NCBI GenBank assembly: GCA_934454035.1
Contig: CAKSFY010000084.1
Location: forward strand, 1-9,774
Reading direction: 5' to 3'
Source of the DNA: an uncultured Clostridia bacterium
Lineage (GTDB): Bacteria > Bacillota > Clostridia > UBA1381
DNA length: 9,774 bases
Shown piece by piece: positions 1 through 7,122 of the stretch. How positions within the stretch are numbered: the stretch's first letter is position 1; every line of letters starts with the position of its first letter. The translations under genes were made by a program, and so were the position numbers. The notes under the pieces are model-generated. The model saw nothing but the letters and a program-made list of their open reading frames with translations, was not told the origin of the DNA and searched no databases.

Positions 1-76
1 GAATTTCCTCTGCAAGAGAAATCTCCTTTTTACACTCTTCAAGTATCGGATATCTTTTAAGTAATTCATTAATCAT
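1..76 (-). CDS. Probable SIS-domain sugar-phosphate isomerase, N-terminal fragment (runs off left edge)
   Basis: Only the first 25 codons are inside the window, reading MINELLKRYPILEECKKE and then ISLAEEI. From memory this resembles the N-terminus of GmhA-like SIS-domain proteins found beside ROK kinases in Firmicutes, which begin with a short helix containing 'RYP.L..C'. The family isomerises or binds phosphosugars in the cytoplasm. The ATG at 76 is supported by a GGGAG about 9 bases upstream, inside the end of the ROK kinase gene. The two genes overlap by 8 bases, so translational coupling is likely. The catalytic SIS fold lies outside the window, so the assignment rests on a short N-terminal match and on context. 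It could be another small protein of the operon. Confidence 0.55.
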   Translation of the reverse strand, partial: MINELLKRYPILEECKKEISLAEEI

Positions 77-1028
77 TTATTTTCACTCCCTTTTGCTCAT
101 AACATTCAACCGCTAACGCAAGTGCAGCTGCATCTCCAAGTTCGTCGCCGAGTTCTGCTCCGACTATTTTTACAACATTTCGCGCATGAGACAGAGCCTC
201 TTTATCTATAACTCTTTGCATGGATTCTTTCATAAGCTCAGAGCTTCTTTGATACACGCTGCCGATTACTATTCTGTCCGGATTCAGAATGTCTATCAGA
301 ATCGAAAGTCCGCGCCCGAGCATTTCTCCTGTCAGCTTATATACCTCAATTGCGGTCTTGTCGCCTGCTTTTGCCGCTTCCGCAATCGATTTTGCCGTCA
401 CGCTCTCCAATTCGGACAGGCTTTTACAGTACATCGGTTTTTCGCCTTTTTGCAGCGCTTCAATCGCTTTCATCTTCCCCGAAAGCGCAATTCCGCCGCC
501 GCTTGCAAAACCCTCAAAAGAGCCCTCTTTTCCGTAGCCGCTTGGTCCGAAGCGTTCAAGTCTGATATGCCCGACCTCGCCTGCATTTCCGTTTGTACCG
601 TTATACAGTCTGCCGTCCAATATAAGTCCTGCGCCCATGCCTGTGCCGAAAGTCAGAAAAATCATGTTTCTGCTTCCTTTTCCTGCTCCGAACCGCCATT
701 CTGCCAATGCGCATGCATTTGCGTCGTTGCACAGATATGCATTTAATCCGAGCCTGTCATTTACCATTTTTTCAATTTTTATTTCGTCCCATCCGGGCAG
801 ATTCGGCGGTGACAAAATTGTCCCCGTTTCCGAATCAAGCGGCCCTCCGCAGCTTATTCCGACCGCTATGGAATTACCTTTTATTTTTTCTGCCGCCTCG
901 AAAATTTTCTCAAGCGTTTCTTCTGCGCCAACAGTTGAAATCTTTACTTTTTCAAGAATCTCGCCTTTTTCATTTCCTCTGACAACGGCGCATTTTGTTC
1001 CGCCAATATCGATTCCCAAAAACTCCAT
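69..1028 (-). CDS. ROK-family sugar kinase (glucokinase/mannokinase-like), zinc-finger cysteines absent
   Basis: This 319-residue protein has the length and fold signature of ROK kinases, cytoplasmic enzymes that phosphorylate hexoses or N-acetylhexosamines with ATP. Visible motifs are the phosphate-binding DIGGTK (7-12), NDAN (101-104) with the expected catalytic base Asp102, the glycine-rich GTGMGAG (128-134), AGEVGH (149-154) with the usual His154, and a C-terminal nucleotide-binding region around ILNPDRIVIGS (247-257). The usual zinc motif CxCGxxGCxE is replaced: Ser163, Tyr165 and Ser170 stand where the cysteines should be, while the glycines and Glu172 remain. The ATG at 1028 has GGGAG 10 bases upstream and lies 4 bases after the alpha-mannosidase stop, so the genes are co-transcribed. 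Mannose or a mannoside-derived sugar is the contextual guess for the substrate; sequence alone does not fix it. Confidence 0.9.
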   Translation of the reverse strand: MEFLGIDIGGTKCAVVRGNEKGEILEKVKISTVGAEETLEKIFEAAEKIKGNSIAVGISCGGPLDSETGTILSPPNLPGWDEIKIEKMVNDRLGLNAYLCNDANACALAEWRFGAGKGSRNMIFLTFGTGMGAGLILDGRLYNGTNGNAGEVGHIRLERFGPSGYGKEGSFEGFASGGGIALSGKMKAIEALQKGEKPMYCKSLSELESVTAKSIAEAAKAGDKTAIEVYKLTGEMLGRGLSILIDILNPDRIVIGSVYQRSSELMKESMQRVIDKEALSHARNVVKIVGAELGDELGDAAALALAVECYEQKGVKIND

Positions 1029-1032
1029 TCTG

Positions 1033-3432
1033 TCAAATCTCCCATTCCATAAAATCAGTTTCTTTTACTTCTCCGTTTTTAAAGACAAAAGTTTTAACCT
1101 CATTGTGTGAAAATTTCGTTTTTAAGCTTTGTCCGAGAATATTTATGCACACATCGGTATCTTTGTTTTCCGCCTCATACAAACGCAGCGCAAAGCCGTC
1201 GCCGTCCTCGCTTTTTTTAAGCGAAGTCGGAATAATATTCTTTTCCGAAACCGATATTGCCGAAAATTCAAGCGGCAGCGTCCCTTTGTGGAAAGTTTCA
1301 ACCACTACCGTCGGTTTGTTATTGATTTCTTCTGCCTTAATCTCACAATCCGTAAAGGATTCAAACGGGAAAATCGAATACTCAAAGTAATGCTCGCCCT
1401 GTTCCATATATTCGCAGAACTCATCTCTTTTTCCGAAATGGTCGGCATAAATTGCTCCTCTCAAAACAGTTAGGGTCAGCACATTTTTGTCCGCGTCAAA
1501 GCTGTACTTTGACGAATTTGCCATGCCTATTCCTCCGCCTTGTCCGCACAATGCAATCCAGTCGCCGCAAGGCTGTTCGCTGCCGTCCGTAGGTCTTTCG
1601 ATATATCCGAAAGGAATTTTCGCATATGCTCTCTGTTCCCCGGTCTTTACCGGGACACTGAATTTAAGCATTTTATGCTTTTCGTGAAAATCTATTTTTG
1701 TTTTAACTTTCACAACCCTGCTTTCTGCCTCAACAGTATAATCGCGGATAACGGTTGTATCAAAAAGCTTCATTTTACTTCTTACTGTTGCTCTTACCGG
1801 TCCGTTTTCTATCAGTTTTACACTGCCTTTTTCAAATGTTCCGACAACAGTTTTGAATTCCTTAATATCATGCGCCCATGTGTCGCACGGAGTTTCGTCA
1901 ACAAAAAATGTTTTTGTGTCCCCTGACAAAAGCTCTTTTCCGTTTTCCTTGTCAAGCACGGACTTAAGCTCACCCGTATTTTCATCGAACAACAGCTTTA
2001 CAAATGAATTTTCTATCGAACTGTCGGTGCAGATAAACGGATTTTCACTTTCTTGATTCTTTTCTTCATTAAAATACATTCTGCAGACAGTATACCCCAT
2101 TGCCGGAATCTCCGCAGTAAACGCCATGCAGTATTTATCGTCGCCGTTGGTTTTTGAATCGCGCACCTTTTGCATAGGAAGTATATTTCCGTCTTTGTCG
2201 GTTATGTACGCCGGCATTTCTCTGACTGTCACACATGTCTTTATCGCCCTTGCCAATGGATTGAAAATAACAATCGGTGTACCGATGTTTTCCTCGCAAT
2301 GCCATGACACAACAGGATTACCTGTCGGTTTATACGGTTTTAATTCTTTTCCGTCCATGGTATCTATATTCCATGAAATCTGCTGAAGTGCAAAATTTGT
2401 ATTGCGCTCCGCTATTGACATCGCTTCAGAATGCATATATCCGGCATCCGTATATGCCTCTTTTATTGAGCAGCCGCCCAATATATCATGGAATTGATTA
2501 AACAGTATATTCTTCCATGCCCTTGAAAGCTCCTCAGTCGGGTACTCTGTCCCGATAAGGTGATTTGAAATCACCGAATACATTTCCGTTGTAAGCACAC
2601 TGTTTTCCGATTTTCTGTTGCCCTCTTTAATTTGGCTGCATGCACTGTAGCAACCCTTTGCATGAAACTGCAAATCATCCTTAACAACAGGAAGTTTTTC
2701 GCCCTTTACCGCTTCGAAATATTCGTCGGGAGTAGAGAAAATATACTCCTCGCCAAGTTCTCTCTTCATTCTGTCCATAAGCTCAACCGTAGGGCCGCCG
2801 CCGTGATTGCCGACGCCGTAAAATGCCATAATATCATAATTTTCATTATCATTTACAATATTGTAAAATTCCTCAAAGCGTGACGAATCTATATTGTAAA
2901 AATGCGGTACCCGAAAGGTTGTCACGCGGCTTCCGTCCATGCTTTCCCAAAGAAATAAATTCTGTTCAAGCGCCTTTTCATGCGGTGCCGGGCGCATAAA
3001 TACGTAGTTGTCCATACCGCTGTTTTTTAAAAGCTTCGGAATACTCCCGTTATGCCCGAATGAATCTACGTTATAGCCGGCATGTGCAATTTTTCCGAAC
3101 TTTTCCTTAAAATATCTTTGACTCACAAGAGCATGCCTTGCAAAGGATTCTCCGCAAGGGATATTGCAGTCCGGCTGAAGATACCAACCGCCGGTTATAC
3201 ACCATCTGCCCTCTTTCACTCTTTCGGCAATTTCATCAAACATCTTTTTATCGCTTTTTTCAATCCACATATAGTATAAACTGCATGCGGAGGTGAATTT
3301 ATAATCGTCAAACTCTTTCATTCTGTCCAAGGCACTGCGAAATGTTGCTTTTATTTCCGCAAAACCCTCCTGCCATTGCCACAGCCATACAGGGTCAAGA
3401 TGTGCATTTCCAATCATATGAATTTTTTTCAT
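1033..3432 (-). CDS. GH38 alpha-mannosidase
   Basis: This 799-residue protein belongs to glycoside hydrolase family 38, retaining zinc-dependent alpha-mannosidases. The N-terminal catalytic domain starts with NAHLDPVWLW (9-18), giving zinc ligands His11 and Asp13. NVDSFGHNG (121-129) carries the expected nucleophile and zinc ligand Asp123. GNHGGGPT (208-215) is a conserved family stretch. The middle domain contains NQFHDIL (312-318), where His315 matches the fourth zinc ligand. The remainder is the beta-rich C-terminal region. There is no signal peptide or membrane segment, so it should act in the cytoplasm on imported mannosides or mannose-containing oligosaccharides. The ATG at 3432 has GGAGG 8 bases upstream. 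It is the first gene of the operon and faces an AraC-type regulator, the likely controller. Linkage specificity cannot be read from the sequence. Confidence 0.95.
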   Translation of the reverse strand: MKKIHMIGNAHLDPVWLWQWQEGFAEIKATFRSALDRMKEFDDYKFTSACSLYYMWIEKSDKKMFDEIAERVKEGRWCITGGWYLQPDCNIPCGESFARHALVSQRYFKEKFGKIAHAGYNVDSFGHNGSIPKLLKNSGMDNYVFMRPAPHEKALEQNLFLWESMDGSRVTTFRVPHFYNIDSSRFEEFYNIVNDNENYDIMAFYGVGNHGGGPTVELMDRMKRELGEEYIFSTPDEYFEAVKGEKLPVVKDDLQFHAKGCYSACSQIKEGNRKSENSVLTTEMYSVISNHLIGTEYPTEELSRAWKNILFNQFHDILGGCSIKEAYTDAGYMHSEAMSIAERNTNFALQQISWNIDTMDGKELKPYKPTGNPVVSWHCEENIGTPIVIFNPLARAIKTCVTVREMPAYITDKDGNILPMQKVRDSKTNGDDKYCMAFTAEIPAMGYTVCRMYFNEEKNQESENPFICTDSSIENSFVKLLFDENTGELKSVLDKENGKELLSGDTKTFFVDETPCDTWAHDIKEFKTVVGTFEKGSVKLIENGPVRATVRSKMKLFDTTVIRDYTVEAESRVVKVKTKIDFHEKHKMLKFSVPVKTGEQRAYAKIPFGYIERPTDGSEQPCGDWIALCGQGGGIGMANSSKYSFDADKNVLTLTVLRGAIYADHFGKRDEFCEYMEQGEHYFEYSIFPFESFTDCEIKAEEINNKPTVVVETFHKGTLPLEFSAISVSEKNIIPTSLKKSEDGDGFALRLYEAENKDTDVCINILGQSLKTKFSHNEVKTFVFKNGEVKETDFMEWEI

Positions 3433-3453
3433 ACGCTTATCCTCCGATTTAAT

Positions 3454-3482
3454 ATTATATATTAATTATATAGCCGCACAAA
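3454..3482 (-). promoter_or_regulatory. Candidate promoter of the alpha-mannosidase operon
   Basis: On the minus strand a perfect TATAAT lies at 3459-3454, about 20 bases before the start codon. The best -35 candidate is a weak TTGTGC at 3481-3476, 16 bases upstream. A second TATAAT at 3470-3465 has no recognisable -35. A good -10 with a poor -35 suits a promoter that needs an activator, and a candidate AraC-family site lies just upstream. This is seen by eye only. Confidence 0.45.
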
Positions 3483-3492
3483 ATATCTTTCC

Positions 3493-3523
3493 TTGCTTTT
3501 TTATGCAAATATGTTGCTTTTTT
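3493..3523. promoter_or_regulatory. Candidate AraC-family operator: two direct repeats 21 bases apart
   Basis: TTGCTTTTTT occurs at 3493-3502 and again at 3514-3523, an exact 21-base period, or two helical turns. An inverted GCAA sits between them at 3505-3508. AraC-family dimers commonly bind direct half-sites about 21 bases apart. The copy nearer the regulator overlaps its presumed -35 element, while the other lies just upstream of the mannosidase promoter. One site could therefore activate the operon and repress the regulator. The role is inferred. Confidence 0.45.
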
Positions 3524-3542
3524 TTAGATAATGTATTATAAT
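3514..3542 (+). promoter_or_regulatory. Candidate promoter of the AraC-family regulator gene
   Basis: TTGCTT (3514-3519) and a perfect TATAAT (3537-3542) are separated by 17 bases, the ideal spacing for a housekeeping sigma factor. Transcription would start near 3549-3550, leaving an untranslated leader of about 14 bases that includes the ribosome binding site. The -35 element coincides with one of the 21-base-spaced repeats, which would allow autorepression. Confidence 0.55.
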
Positions 3543-3550
3543 TGTCTAAG

Positions 3551-3556
3551 AGGAGG
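3551..3556 (+). promoter_or_regulatory. Ribosome binding site that fixes the AraC regulator start
   Basis: AGGAGG lies 7 bases before the ATG at 3564. An in-frame ATG at 3531 lies inside the promoter region, before the TATAAT, and has no such site. The start at 3564 is therefore preferred. Confidence 0.85.
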
Positions 3557-3563
3557 AATCGGA

Positions 3564-4361
3564 ATGATAGAAAGATTTACAAAGTCACAAAATATATCTG
3601 CCGACGGAATATCGGTTCAGCGCAAAATAATAAGCGGCAGCTTCAAAACACATTGGCATGATTTTGTCGAGATAGAATTTATTTTATCCGGCAGCGGAAA
3701 ATATGTTATAGACGGAAAAAGCTACGATATAGAAAAAAACATGCTTTTTTTTATGACGCCGATTAATTTTCATCAGGTTTCGATTGATAAAAATGCAGAA
3801 ATAGTAAATATTATGTTTTCGGAAAATATATGCAACAACAGCACGCTTTTTACGCTCACCTCCGGGATAAGTGAAAATGCAGTGCATTTTTCCGAATCCG
3901 ACGCATTATTCATAAAATGCCTTTTGTCCGAACTTATCACTGCCGTTGACCAAAAGGATAAAATATATTATTCCGCGCTTTTGGATACTCTGCTTTTAAA
4001 AACCGTTAAACGGACAAAAAATAAAAGCATTCCGATTTTAACCTATGTTCAATCGGCAATGCTTTATATACTCAATAATTTCCGTTCCGACATTACGCTC
4101 TCCGATACCGCCAAATATGTCGGCTTGTCATCGGCATATTTGAGCTCGGTTTTTTCAAAGGAAGCCGGAATCAATTTTAAAGAATATCTGAATTCAATAC
4201 GGTTTGAATATGCAAAAAAGATGCTCGTCTATTCCGACATGAGCGTTTCCGAAATTTGCTACGAAAGCGGTTTTGACGATTATGCAAACTTTATACGCAG
4301 TTTTAAAAACCGATTCGGTATCTCACCCGGTAAATTCCGAAAAGAATCAGAAATGTCTTAA
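3564..4361 (+). CDS. AraC-family transcriptional regulator (cupin + two HTH motifs)
   Basis: From the ATG at 3564 the protein has 265 residues, typical of cupin-type AraC regulators. Residues about 15-85 form the ligand-sensing cupin domain, with the HWHDFVE stretch (30-36) and GKYVIDGKSYDIEKN (45-59). The C-terminal DNA-binding domain (about 160-260) has a first helix-turn-helix around SDTAKYVGLSSAYLSSVF (180-197) and a second around 228-250. It ends with the family hallmark FKNRFGISPGKFRK (247-260). It is transcribed away from the alpha-mannosidase operon and is the only regulator in the window. The likely role is a sugar-responsive activator of that operon, probably binding the paired repeats in the shared intergenic region. 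The inducer is unknown; a mannoside or mannose is an inference from context. The gene's end overlaps the convergent DUF212 gene by 15 bases. Confidence 0.93.
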   Translation: MIERFTKSQNISADGISVQRKIISGSFKTHWHDFVEIEFILSGSGKYVIDGKSYDIEKNMLFFMTPINFHQVSIDKNAEIVNIMFSENICNNSTLFTLTSGISENAVHFSESDALFIKCLLSELITAVDQKDKIYYSALLDTLLLKTVKRTKNKSIPILTYVQSAMLYILNNFRSDITLSDTAKYVGLSSAYLSSVFSKEAGINFKEYLNSIRFEYAKKMLVYSDMSVSEICYESGFDDYANFIRSFKNRFGISPGKFRKESEMS

Positions 4362-4787
4362 AAGAGCTATTACGGTTCCCAGAACAGCCCCTGCAAATAC
4401 TTCTGTCGGTGTGTGTCCCAAAAGCTCTTTAAGCTTTTTCTCGGTATTTTCAAAATTATTTTTTTCCCAATCCTCCACAAGCTTATTGAGGATTTTTGCC
4501 TGCTGACCCGCGGCACGTCTCACTCCTGCCGCGTCGTACATTACCACCAGGGCAATTACAACCGTGACGGCAAATAAAGTGCTTGAAAAGCCCTCCGTCA
4601 AACCGACCGATACCGCCAGACTTACCACAAAAGCCGCATGTGAGCTTGGCATACCTCCCGAACCTATCAGTCTCCTGAAATCCATTTTTTTATTTTTTAT
4701 AAAAACCAAAATTACCTTTAAAACCTGTGCCACAAACCACGACAGCACTGTTGTGAAAAGTATTGACGACCTGAAAAATTCTGCCAA
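4347..4787 (-). CDS. Divergent PAP2 family (DUF212, YuiD-like) membrane protein
   Basis: This 146-residue protein matches the DUF212/divergent PAP2 family, distant relatives of acid phosphatases and vanadium haloperoxidases. Visible signatures are GGMPSSH (44-50), the charged block YDAAGVRRAAGQQAK (84-98) and LGHTPTEV (123-130). Hydrophobic stretches at about 8-30, 50-65, 69-86 and 127-143 suggest three or four membrane spans. The start is TTG at 4787, supported by AAAGGAG 9 bases upstream. No family member's reaction is known to me. Its place 17 bases behind the farnesyl diphosphate synthase gene hints at handling prenyl or lipid phosphates, but that is inference. Its 3' end overlaps the convergent AraC gene. 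Confidence 0.88.
   Translation of the reverse strand: MAEFFRSSILFTTVLSWFVAQVLKVILVFIKNKKMDFRRLIGSGGMPSSHAAFVVSLAVSVGLTEGFSSTLFAVTVVIALVVMYDAAGVRRAAGQQAKILNKLVEDWEKNNFENTEKKLKELLGHTPTEVFAGAVLGTVIALLRHF
4420..4439 (+). terminator. Weak terminator-like hairpin after the AraC gene
   Basis: AAAAGCT (4420-4426) and AGCTTTT (4432-4438) form a 7-base stem with a 5-base loop. The T run is mostly the stem's own 3' arm, with one further T. It lies about 60 bases past the AraC stop, inside the convergent DUF212 gene. The stem is AT-rich and may be chance. Confidence 0.25.
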
Positions 4788-4804
4788 TTGTAATATCTCC
4801 TTTA

Positions 4805-5692
4805 TTATTTTTTTCTTTCAGTTAGCATATCGGCAAGCCACAAAAGGTCAGCCGCCTTATTGCCGAACGGTTTCAGCGCGTCTTTTGCTTTTTTTGTGTA
4901 TTCCTCCGAGAGTTTTTCAGCTTCTTCAAGCGATGTCAGAGACACATATGTGTTTTTATGGTTCACCGCGTCACTTCCCGTCTTTTTTCCAAGCTCTTTC
5001 TCGTCTCCTACAACGTCCAGAATATCGTCCTGTATCTGAAAGGCTATTCCCAAATTAAGACAATAATCATCAACTGCTTTTATTTTCTCTTCATCAGCTC
5101 CGGCAATCACTGCTCCGCAAACTCCCGATGCTCTTATTATCGCACCTGTTTTCAGCGCATGCAAATGCTGCAGCTGCTTAAGCGAAAGCTTTTTATTTTC
5201 ACTTTCTATATCAATCATCTGTCCGCCGATCATACCCGTTGCTCCTGCCGAACGGGCAAGAATCGAAATTGCTTTCAGGACGGATTCATCGCTTATATTT
5301 TCATTTTTATATGAGGCAGTAATTTCAAATGCCATATTAAGCAACGCGTCCCCTGCCAAAATGGCGGTCGCTTCGTCAAACTTAATATGATTTGTTGCCC
5401 GTCCGCGCCTTAAATCATCATTATCCATGGCAGGCAAATCATCATGAATCAGCGAATATGTGTGTATCATCTCCATTGCGCACGCAAAAGGCATAACCTC
5501 CGCCGCGCCTTTGCCGCACATTTCGCAAGCATATATCATAATAATCGGGCGCAGTCTTTTTCCTCCTGCCAAAAGGCTGTAGCTCATTGCGTCAAACACC
5601 CTTTTCTGCGGCAGGTCTCCGATATCCATATACTTTGCAAGCGCTTCTTCAACAAGTTTTCCGGTACATATAAATTTCTCTTTGCAATCCAT
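4805..5692 (-). CDS. ispA: Farnesyl diphosphate synthase (type II polyprenyl synthetase)
   Basis: This enzyme of about 295 residues condenses isopentenyl diphosphate with dimethylallyl and geranyl diphosphate to make farnesyl diphosphate, the precursor of undecaprenyl and quinone lipids. Counting from the upstream Met, the motifs are GGKRLRP (44-50), first Asp-rich DDLPAMD (85-91), GGQMIDIE (157-164) and second Asp-rich DDILD (223-227). The bacterial two-residue insertion in the first Asp motif, and a tyrosine five residues before it, fit a C15 product, though a geranylgeranyl synthase cannot be excluded. Two consecutive ATGs lie at 5695 and 5692. The first overlaps the xseB stop by one base but is only 4 bases from GAGG. 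The second is 7 bases away and is preferred. The tight junction indicates co-expression with xseB. Confidence 0.95.
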   Translation of the reverse strand: MDCKEKFICTGKLVEEALAKYMDIGDLPQKRVFDAMSYSLLAGGKRLRPIIMIYACEMCGKGAAEVMPFACAMEMIHTYSLIHDDLPAMDNDDLRRGRATNHIKFDEATAILAGDALLNMAFEITASYKNENISDESVLKAISILARSAGATGMIGGQMIDIESENKKLSLKQLQHLHALKTGAIIRASGVCGAVIAGADEEKIKAVDDYCLNLGIAFQIQDDILDVVGDEKELGKKTGSDAVNHKNTYVSLTSLEEAEKLSEEYTKKAKDALKPFGNKAADLLWLADMLTERKK

Positions 5693-5694
5693 CA

Positions 5695-5922
5695 TTATTC
5701 CTCTTCACCGATAAAATTTTGTTTTTCCTTTTCGCCGTCCGCTCCCGACAAAAGCACCGATACTTTCTTTTCGGCACTGTCAAGCATTTTGCGGCAGCTC
5801 TCGGAGAGTTTTATACCCTGTTCAAAAAGTCCGAGTGCTTCCTCAAGCTTTGCGTCTCCGCTTTCCAATTTTGCAACAACCTCTTCGAGTTCTTTCATTG
5901 ATTCTTCAAAGCTTTTTGCCAT
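5695..5922 (-). CDS. xseB: Exodeoxyribonuclease VII small subunit
   Basis: From the ATG at 5922 this is a 75-residue, mostly helical acidic protein of usual XseB size. It carries the family pattern SFEESMKELEEVVAKLESGD (4-23), followed by LEEAL..FE.GIKLS and CRKML...EKKV. XseB subunits form coiled coils that dock on XseA to make exonuclease VII, which degrades single-stranded DNA from both ends into oligonucleotides. The reading frame extends 12 codons further upstream. AAAGGA lies about 9 bases before the internal Met, and the homology begins there, so the shorter start is chosen. It follows xseA after a 20-base gap. The C-terminus is a short charged tail rich in Glu and Lys. Confidence 0.95.
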   Translation of the reverse strand: MAKSFEESMKELEEVVAKLESGDAKLEEALGLFEQGIKLSESCRKMLDSAEKKVSVLLSGADGEKEKQNFIGEEE

Positions 5923-5942
5923 ATTGACACATCCTTTCTTAA

Positions 5943-7121
5943 TTACATCACCTTGCATTTTTTGCTTCCGTCCGCAAATCTCAAATCAAATTCTTCGTCC
6001 TTTATAAGCTCATCCGCAGACCTCACAACACTTCCGTCCTCTTTTGAAGCTATTGCATACCCTCTTGCCATTACACGCAGCGGACTCAGTGCGTCTAATT
6101 TTGCGCAAGCTTTTGAAAAACGGGTGTTTTCTCTTGCAAGCATCATAGAAAAACCGCTCTGCATTTGCTTTATATAATTATCAAGTGTAATATTCAAATC
6201 GCCTATTTTTTCTCTCGGGTCTCTGAGCTTTAAGCCGTCAAGCTTAATTCGCCTGCTTTCCACGCTTCTGACAAGAGCATTTTTCAGCCGTCCCTGAGCC
6301 GCTGCGATTTTTGACAAAAGCTCTATTTGCGACGGCACCGCTATTTCAGCCGCTGCCGACGGCGTAGGCGCTCTCAAGTCCGCCGCAAAATCGGCTATTG
6401 TAAAATCGGTTTCATGCCCGACGGCAGATATAATCGGAATTTCCGACTCATAAATGCTGCGTGCGACAATTTCCTCATTAAACGCCCATAAATCTTCTAT
6501 TGAGCCGCCGCCTCTGCCGACAATAAGCGTATCAACTTCTTTTTTCCTGTTAAAATATTCAATGCCCTCAACTATATTTGCCGCCGCTCCGTCACCCTGA
6601 ACCAAAGACGGGTAAATGATTATTTCGGCATACGGATAGCGCCTCGTAATAACATTTATAATATCTCTGATTGCCGCTCCGGTTGTCGCGGTTATTACTC
6701 CGATTTTTTCCGGATATTCCGGGATAGGCTTTTTATGCGCCGCGTCAAATATCCCTTCCTCTTCAAGCTTTTTTTTCAGCTGTTCATACGCAATATATAA
6801 TGCGCCGACGCCGTCCGGAATCATTTCATTTATATATAGCTGATACGAGCCTCCTGCCTCATACACGGACACTTTTCCTCTGGCAAGCACTCTCATGCCG
6901 TCCTCCGGCATAAAATTCAGATGTGCCGCTGCACCTCTGAACATTACTGCCTTTAATACTCCGCCCTCATCTTTCAGGGTTATATACATATGTCCTGAAT
7001 AATGCAGTTTGAAATTCGAAATCTCACCTTTTATCCAAATATCGTTAAGAATTATATTTTTGTCAAGAATCTGCTTTAAGTAGGTATTTAACTGGCTGAC
7101 CGTTGCAACTTTAGGTTCCAT
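5943..7121 (-). CDS. xseA: Exodeoxyribonuclease VII large subunit
   Basis: From the ATG at 7121 the protein has 392 residues, normal for XseA. An N-terminal OB-fold (about 5-100) includes IWIKGEISNFKLHYSGHMYITLKD. The nuclease domain follows, with PEKIGVITATTGAAIRD (137-153), GRGGGSIEDLWAFNE (202-216) and the catalytic-region motif AVGHETDFTIADFAADLRAP (233-252). A long helical stretch (about 260-345) should bind XseB, and the protein ends in a small beta region. The longest reading frame adds 34 residues that lie over the end of the upstream gene and do not resemble XseA. The chosen start lies 1 base past that gene's stop, with AAAGG about 11 bases upstream. Cytoplasmic; acts in single-strand DNA degradation and repair. 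Confidence 0.96.
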   Translation of the reverse strand: MEPKVATVSQLNTYLKQILDKNIILNDIWIKGEISNFKLHYSGHMYITLKDEGGVLKAVMFRGAAAHLNFMPEDGMRVLARGKVSVYEAGGSYQLYINEMIPDGVGALYIAYEQLKKKLEEEGIFDAAHKKPIPEYPEKIGVITATTGAAIRDIINVITRRYPYAEIIIYPSLVQGDGAAANIVEGIEYFNRKKEVDTLIVGRGGGSIEDLWAFNEEIVARSIYESEIPIISAVGHETDFTIADFAADLRAPTPSAAAEIAVPSQIELLSKIAAAQGRLKNALVRSVESRRIKLDGLKLRDPREKIGDLNITLDNYIKQMQSGFSMMLARENTRFSKACAKLDALSPLRVMARGYAIASKEDGSVVRSADELIKDEEFDLRFADGSKKCKVM

Positions 7122-7122
7122 A

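Noticed and set aside
186..746. Long plus-strand open frame (186 codons) opposite the ROK kinase gene
   Set aside because: It lies wholly antisense to a gene with clear ROK motifs, has cysteine- and phenylalanine-rich low-quality sequence, and resembles no family. The same applies to the other plus-strand frames opposite the mannosidase, ispA, xseA and radC.
3531..3563. Longer start for the AraC regulator at 3531
   Set aside because: The extra 11 codons overlap the TATAAT and the AGGAGG. The ATG at 3564 has a well-spaced ribosome site.
3684..3887. Minus-strand open frame of 67 codons inside the AraC gene
   Set aside because: It is antisense to the cupin domain of a well-supported gene and has no ribosome site or family resemblance.
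4309..4319. ACCGATTCGGT palindrome followed (minus strand) by a T run, as a terminator for the DUF212 gene
   Set aside because: Only four pairs can form with a 3-base loop, too weak to call, and it lies in the coding end of the AraC gene.
4361..4430. AAAGAGCT (4361-4368) and AGCTCTTT (4423-4430) inverted repeat
   Set aside because: The arms are 8 bases with a 54-base loop inside coding sequence, within chance expectation.
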